From JBKHJZ01 sp046537875 (lineage in GTDB: Bacteria > Actinomycetota > Acidimicrobiia > Acidimicrobiales > VFJN01), in assembly GCA_046537875.1 (NCBI GenBank), contig JBKHJZ010000146.1:1-7988 (forward strand): a DNA stretch of 7,988 nt, in the 5' to 3' direction. Below, in pieces: positions 5,430 to 7,988 of the stretch. The position numbers were made by a program, and so were the translations under genes. The number at the start of each line of letters is the position of its first letter. Position 1 is the first letter of the stretch. The notes under the pieces are model-generated. The model saw only the letters and a list, made by a program, of their open reading frames with translations, was not told the origin of the DNA and ran no database searches.

Positions 5430-6020
5430 GTGAGCACCATCCCCACCGCGCAGAACACGTCGCTCGTCAACCCGACCCACGAGATCTTCAACCGCCTGCT
5501 CCGCGAGCGCATCATCTTCCTCGGCACCGAGGTCGATGACGACATCGCCAACGTGGTCTGCGCGCAGTTGCTCCACTTGGCCGGTGACGACCCCGAGCAG
5601 GACGTGTGGGTGTACATCAACAGCCCGGGCGGGTCGGTGACCGCCGGCATGGCGATCTACGACACCATGCAGTTCATCGAGCCCGACGTGGCCACCGTGT
5701 GCATGGGCCTCGGGGCCTCGATGGGCCAGTTCCTGCTGTGCGCCGGCGCGAAGGGCAAGCGCTACGCGCTTCCCCATGCCCGGATCATGATGCACCAGCC
5801 GAGCGGCGGGTTCCGGGGCCAGGCGGCCGACATCGCGATCCAGGCCGAGCAGCTCCTCTACGTCAAGCAGCTCATGGCGGAGCGCATCGCCTACCACACG
5901 GGTCAGACCGTCGACCAGGTGTCGGCCGACTCCGAGCGCGACCGGTGGTTCACGGCCGAGCAGGCCAAGGAGTACGGCATCATCGACAACGTGATCGTCA
6001 AGCGCGGCGAGATGCTCTGA
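5430..6020 (+). CDS. clpP: ATP-dependent Clp protease proteolytic subunit
   Basis: The serine peptidase subunit that forms the two-ring ClpP chamber fed by ClpX or ClpC. At 196 residues it has normal mature size. The catalytic triad is Ser97 (GLGASMGQ), His122 (RIMMHQPSGG) and Asp171 (SERDRWF), the same numbers as mature E. coli ClpP. YINSPGGSVTAG (62-73) is the oxyanion/strand region, and QAADIAIQAEQ (131-141) is the handle helix. From memory, KGKRYALPHAR and AADIAIQAEQ resemble mycobacterial ClpP1 more than ClpP2. The reading frame is open far upstream but runs through the tRNA antisense, so GTG 5430 after the TAnnnT box is taken as start. No clpX, tig or second clpP is adjacent, which is unlike the usual actinobacterial clpP1-clpP2(-clpX) arrangement. 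The gene appears monocistronic, ending at a hairpin. Confidence 0.95.
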   Translation: MSTIPTAQNTSLVNPTHEIFNRLLRERIIFLGTEVDDDIANVVCAQLLHLAGDDPEQDVWVYINSPGGSVTAGMAIYDTMQFIEPDVATVCMGLGASMGQFLLCAGAKGKRYALPHARIMMHQPSGGFRGQAADIAIQAEQLLYVKQLMAERIAYHTGQTVDQVSADSERDRWFTAEQAKEYGIIDNVIVKRGEML

Positions 6021-6052
6021 CCGGGCGCCCGCTCCGGCGGGGAGGGGCCCGG
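6021..6052 (+). terminator. Hairpin directly after clpP
   Basis: CCGGGC (6021-6026) and CCC (6028-6030) pair with GGG (6044-6046) and GCCCGG (6047-6052), with one bulged G and a GC-rich loop. The hairpin begins at the base after the clpP stop. No T-run follows. It supports clpP being a single-gene transcript. Confidence 0.5.
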
Positions 6053-6103
6053 ATGGAGGCGGCGCCGGCTCCCGGTCCGTGCGTTCGGGACCTTCGTCAC
6101 CCC

Positions 6104-6128
6104 GGAACGGCCCGAAGGTAACTATGTC
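6104..6128 (+). promoter_or_regulatory. Possible promoter of the DoxX-like gene
   Basis: GGAAC (6104-6108), a 17-base spacer and GTC (6126-6128) resemble the -35/-10 pattern of ECF sigma factors. Embedded in the spacer is TAACTAT (6119-6125), the most AT-rich stretch nearby, which could alternatively be a poor housekeeping -10. Either start would give a 5' leader of about 75 bases. The call is tentative, because such short matches are easily found by chance. Confidence 0.3.
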
Positions 6129-6150
6129 AGCGATGGCCATGGGGAGCACC

Positions 6151-6209
6151 ATCTCCTCGTGAGATTCCTCGGGCGAGGGATCCACGGACGGGGAGAGAGA
6201 GGAGCCCTC
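6151..6209 (+). promoter_or_regulatory. Structured 5' leader that can mask the SD
   Basis: CTCCTC (6153-6158) is exactly complementary to the SD bases GAGGAG (6199-6204). The segment they enclose contains a 9-pair hairpin (6163-6171 with 6174-6182, one G-U). The SD can also pair locally: GAGG (6199-6202) with CCTC (6206-6209) just before the ATG. The leader could therefore switch the ribosome site between open and closed. This comes from hand pairing only, and no known riboswitch or thermometer class is recognised. Confidence 0.3.
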
Positions 6210-6842
6210 ATGTCGACCCTCATCCATCGCGACGAGCGGACCACCGAGGTCCCCGAGCGGGAGGCGATCCTCACCCCGGAGGGCGTCACCGTCCCGGAGC
6301 CCGCCGCTGTTCCCGCCGAGACCGCCCGCCGGTCGGGCTGGCTGGCCACCCTGCGTGTCGCCACCGGCGTCGTCTTCCTGTGGGCGTTCCTCGACAAGCT
6401 GTTCGGCCTCGGCTACGCCACGCAGTCGGAGGCCGCCTGGATCAACGGCGGCTCGCCCACCGAGGGATTCCTCAGCGGCGTGAACGTCGGGCCGTTCGCT
6501 GACACGTTCAACGACATGGCGGGCCAGGCCTGGGCCGACTGGCTGTTCATGATGGGCCTGCTCGGCATCGGGCTCGCGGTCACGCTCGGCGTGGGGCTGC
6601 GGATCGCGGCGGTCACGGGCAGCGCCCTCATGGCGCTGATGTGGGTGGCCGAGTGGCCGCTGGCCCAGCACGATGCGGCCGGCGAGCTGACCCGCTCGAC
6701 GAACCCGGTCATCGAGTACCACGTGATCTACGCGCTGGTGCTGATCGTGCTGGCGGCCATGCACGCCGGGCGGCACTACGGCCTCGGCCGGATGTGGGCC
6801 CGCCTGCCGTTCGTGGAGCGGCACCGGGCGCTGATGGAGTGA
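6210..6842 (+). CDS. DoxX-like four-helix integral membrane protein
   Basis: A 210-residue protein: a soluble, charged N-terminal segment (1-42), then four hydrophobic helices at about 44-66, 108-130, 131-150 and 167-186, and a basic C-terminal tail (187-210). This is the DoxX-type layout, with a Gly/Pro-rich extracytoplasmic loop between helices 1 and 2 (GGSPTEGF, 80-87, then GPFAD). In archaea DoxX is a subunit of thiosulfate:quinone oxidoreductase, but most bacterial members have no assigned reaction, and no DoxD/DoxA partner is adjacent. Conserved-looking polar residues in the helices include Asp62-Lys63, Trp145 and Glu148, and His171. The ATG at 6210 is chosen for its AGAGGAG SD (6198-6204) 5 bases upstream; a GTG at 6159 lacks one. 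It converges on the MT0933-type gene across a strong hairpin. Confidence 0.82.
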   Translation: MSTLIHRDERTTEVPEREAILTPEGVTVPEPAAVPAETARRSGWLATLRVATGVVFLWAFLDKLFGLGYATQSEAAWINGGSPTEGFLSGVNVGPFADTFNDMAGQAWADWLFMMGLLGIGLAVTLGVGLRIAAVTGSALMALMWVAEWPLAQHDAAGELTRSTNPVIEYHVIYALVLIVLAAMHAGRHYGLGRMWARLPFVERHRALME

Positions 6843-6861
6843 TCCCGGCCACCCGAGCCTG

Positions 6862-6901
6862 ACGCGACGGGGGCGGGGCCAAGGCCCCGCCCCCATCGCG
6901 T
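6862..6901. terminator. Long bidirectional hairpin between convergent genes
   Basis: A perfect 12-bp inverted repeat (6869-6880 with 6883-6894) around AA, extended by six more pairs (6862-6867 with 6896-6901) after a single C/A mismatch, gives 18 pairs in total. It sits between the DoxX-like stop (6842) and the MT0933-type stop (6917), so it can serve both strands. Neither side carries a T-run. This is the strongest secondary structure in the window. Confidence 0.75.
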
Positions 6902-6916
6902 GCGCGCCCGGCGCCG

Positions 6917-7186
6917 TCAGCTGTCGGAGCCGGGGTTCTCGTCGGACTGCGGACCGGCGTCGGAGTCGGTGCCGACCCGCTCGACGATGTCGTGCGCCTT
7001 GCCCTGCAGCTTGGCGATCCGGTCGTGGTACTTGCGGTTGGTCCTGCCGTCGATCTTCTCGGCGGCCTTGTCGACGGCACCGTCGATCCGCTCGGCGTTC
7101 TGGCCCACCAGGCTCCTCGCCCGGTCGGACGCCTGCTGGGCCATCTCCTTGGCCCGCCCGAGCAGGGTGCGCTCGTTTCCGGTCAT
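6917..7186 (-). CDS. MT0933/Rv0909-type small antitoxin-like protein
   Basis: An 89-residue, highly charged, helical protein. The core SLVGQNAERIDGAVDKAAEK (25-44), IDGRTNRKYHDRI (45-57) and QGKAHDIV (61-68) resembles the actinobacterial MT0933 antitoxin family (Rv0909 of M. tuberculosis), whose members share an SQNA(E/D)K...KYxD..xKxQ pattern. An acidic, disordered tail follows (72-89). No toxin-like ORF is next to it, so an antitoxin role is doubtful; many family members appear to be solitary helical proteins of unknown function. It starts at ATG 7186, 7 bases after the rpe stop. GGGAGG at the end of rpe lies 11 bases upstream, a little far but usable, so it is likely co-transcribed with rpe. 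The stop is 15 bases from the convergent hairpin. Confidence 0.75.
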   Translation of the reverse strand: MTGNERTLLGRAKEMAQQASDRARSLVGQNAERIDGAVDKAAEKIDGRTNRKYHDRIAKLQGKAHDIVERVGTDSDAGPQSDENPGSDS

Positions 7187-7193
7187 CGGCGTG

Positions 7194-7898
7194 TCAGCCT
7201 CCCTCGCTGTCTCGTGTGGCTTCGGCGGCCCCGCGCAGCGCGGCGACGGCGTGCTCGAGGCCCTCGGGGTCGCGGTACAGCGCCGAGCCGGCGACGAGGA
7301 TGTTCGCCCCGGCTCTGGCGGCGCCGGCGACCGTGACCGGCCCGATGCCCCCGTCGACCTCGACATCGCAGTCGTGGCCTCCCTCGACGACCAGGCGGCG
7401 CACCGCGGCGACCTTCGGCTCCATCGTGGGGATGTAGTCCTGGCCCCCGAAGCCCGGGTTCACGGTCATCACCAGCACGAGGCTGCACAGGTCGAGCACG
7501 TGGGCGACCGCGTCGGCCGGCGTGGCGGGGTTGAGCGCCACACCGGCCCGGGCGCCGAGCTCGCGGATGTGGCCGAGCGTGCGGTGCAGGTGGCGCGTGG
7601 CCTCGGCGTGCACGATCAGCAGCGAGCACCCGGCGTCGACGTAGCGCGAGGCGAGCTCGTCCGGCGCCTCGACCATCAGGTGCGCCTCGAAGGGCAGCCC
7701 GGCGCGCGACCGGCACGCCGCGATGACGTCCGGACCGAACGTCAGGTTGGGAACGAAGCGGCCGTCCATGACGTCCCACTGGATGCGGTCGGCGCCCGCC
7801 TTCTCGAGGGCCTGCACCTCGTCGCCCAGCCGGGAGAAGTCGGCGGGCAGCACAGACGGCGCCACCTCGATGGGACGGTCGGACGCGGGCGGGGTCAC
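7194..7898 (-). CDS. rpe: Ribulose-phosphate 3-epimerase
   Basis: Interconverts D-ribulose 5-phosphate and D-xylulose 5-phosphate in the pentose phosphate pathway (and Calvin cycle where present). At 234 residues from GTG 7898 it is close to the family norm. Signatures in order: VAPSVLPADF (12-21), WDVMDGRFVPN (41-51) with Asp42 (metal) and Asp45, AHLMVE (72-77) with metal His73, VNPGFGGQ (146-153) and VEVDGGI (179-185) with catalytic/metal Asp182. The first metal ligand, usually His in H-x-D, is Gln40 here. GTG 7898 is chosen because TAGGAT lies 7 bases before it, as in other leaderless genes of this window. An ATG 9 bases upstream overlaps that box, and a TTG at 7958 has no support. It is the first gene of a pair with the MT0933-type gene. 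Confidence 0.93.
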   Translation of the reverse strand: MTPPASDRPIEVAPSVLPADFSRLGDEVQALEKAGADRIQWDVMDGRFVPNLTFGPDVIAACRSRAGLPFEAHLMVEAPDELASRYVDAGCSLLIVHAEATRHLHRTLGHIRELGARAGVALNPATPADAVAHVLDLCSLVLVMTVNPGFGGQDYIPTMEPKVAAVRRLVVEGGHDCDVEVDGGIGPVTVAGAARAGANILVAGSALYRDPEGLEHAVAALRGAAEATRDSEGG

Positions 7899-7905
7899 CG
7901 CGCCC

Positions 7906-7911
7906 ATCCTA
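7906..7911 (-). promoter_or_regulatory. -10 box for leaderless rpe transcript
   Basis: On the minus strand TAGGAT fits TAnnnT and is followed by 7 bases and then GTG 7898. The ATG at 7907 lies inside the box and so would not be transcribed. The remaining bases to the right edge (7912-7988) show no other gene or signal that I can support. Confidence 0.55.
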
Positions 7912-7988
7912 CGTTCGAGGCGGCGCCCCGCTGAGAAGCCGAGCGGATAGGCGTGCAAGTGGGCACCGAACAGTACGGGATTTGCCGC

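Noticed and set aside
6159..6209. GTG at 6159 as the DoxX-like start
   Set aside because: It has no SD, and the added residues are Arg/Gly-rich and lie over a hairpin. ATG 6210 has a strong SD at good spacing.
5415..6896. A 493-codon minus-strand open frame opposite clpP and the DoxX-like gene
   Set aside because: It covers two plus-strand genes, the clpP promoter and hairpins, and has no recognisable domain.
6900..7934. A 344-codon plus-strand open frame opposite rpe and the MT0933-type gene
   Set aside because: Its antisense codes for an unmistakable epimerase; the product is Arg/Gly/Ala/Val-rich without motifs.
7899..7958. TTG 7958 or ATG 7907 as the rpe start
   Set aside because: The TTG extension has no ribosome site and no homology to epimerase N-termini. 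The ATG overlaps the likely -10 box.
1..7988. CRISPR array, insertion sequence, prophage or defence system
   Set aside because: No regularly spaced repeats, transposase, integrase, terminal inverted repeats or recognisable defence gene are present on either strand.

Overview
The window is very GC-rich (clearly above two-thirds GC by eye) and densely coded on both strands. It looks like chromosomal housekeeping and metabolic DNA of a high-GC actinobacterium. The case rests on GTG starts, near absence of Shine-Dalgarno (SD) sites at first genes, hairpins without U-tracts, a ClpP1-like protease, an MT0933-type small protein and CCA-less tRNA ends. A deep-branching actinobacterial lineage such as Acidimicrobiia would fit, but that is inference. 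No transposase, integrase, phage gene, CRISPR array or obvious foreign island is visible.

Layout, left to right. (1) 128-2218 (+): a cytosolic GH36 alpha-galactosidase, preceded by a putative leaderless 14-codon leader ORF whose stop overlaps the enzyme's start. (2) A convergent hairpin at 2221-2245, then a minus-strand pair: a PLP enzyme of the D-threonine aldolase/D-serine dehydratase family (2247-3251) downstream of, and probably translationally coupled to, a short Nfu N-terminal-domain protein (3266-3523). (3) 3680-5176 (-): an exported Tat/lipoprotein amidohydrolase, with a hairpin after it and a dyad symmetry in its promoter region. (4) 5289-5363 (-): a tRNA with anticodon UAG (Leu) but a short, class-I-type variable loop. 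(5) 5430-6020 (+): a solitary clpP, divergent from the tRNA. (6) 6210-6842 (+): a four-helix DoxX-like membrane protein with a structured 5' leader and the only textbook SD at a first gene. (7) A long convergent hairpin (6862-6901), then a minus-strand pair: ribulose-phosphate 3-epimerase (7194-7898) and a downstream MT0933/Rv0909-type small protein (6917-7186).

The unifying signal is transcriptional. Four separate first genes (the alpha-galactosidase leader ORF, the Nfu-type gene, clpP and rpe) share TAnnnT, then 7-8 bases, then GTG, with no SD. That is the layout of leaderless mRNAs. Genes inside operons (aldolase, MT0933-type) instead carry SD-like sequences inside or at the end of the preceding gene. 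The tRNA has the same TAnnnT box, 10 bases from its 5' end.

No clearly new multi-gene system is present. The items most worth a second look are the Leu(UAG) tRNA lacking a long variable arm, the leader ORF coupled to the alpha-galactosidase, and two TIM-barrel enzymes in which a conserved metal-ligand His appears as Gln.
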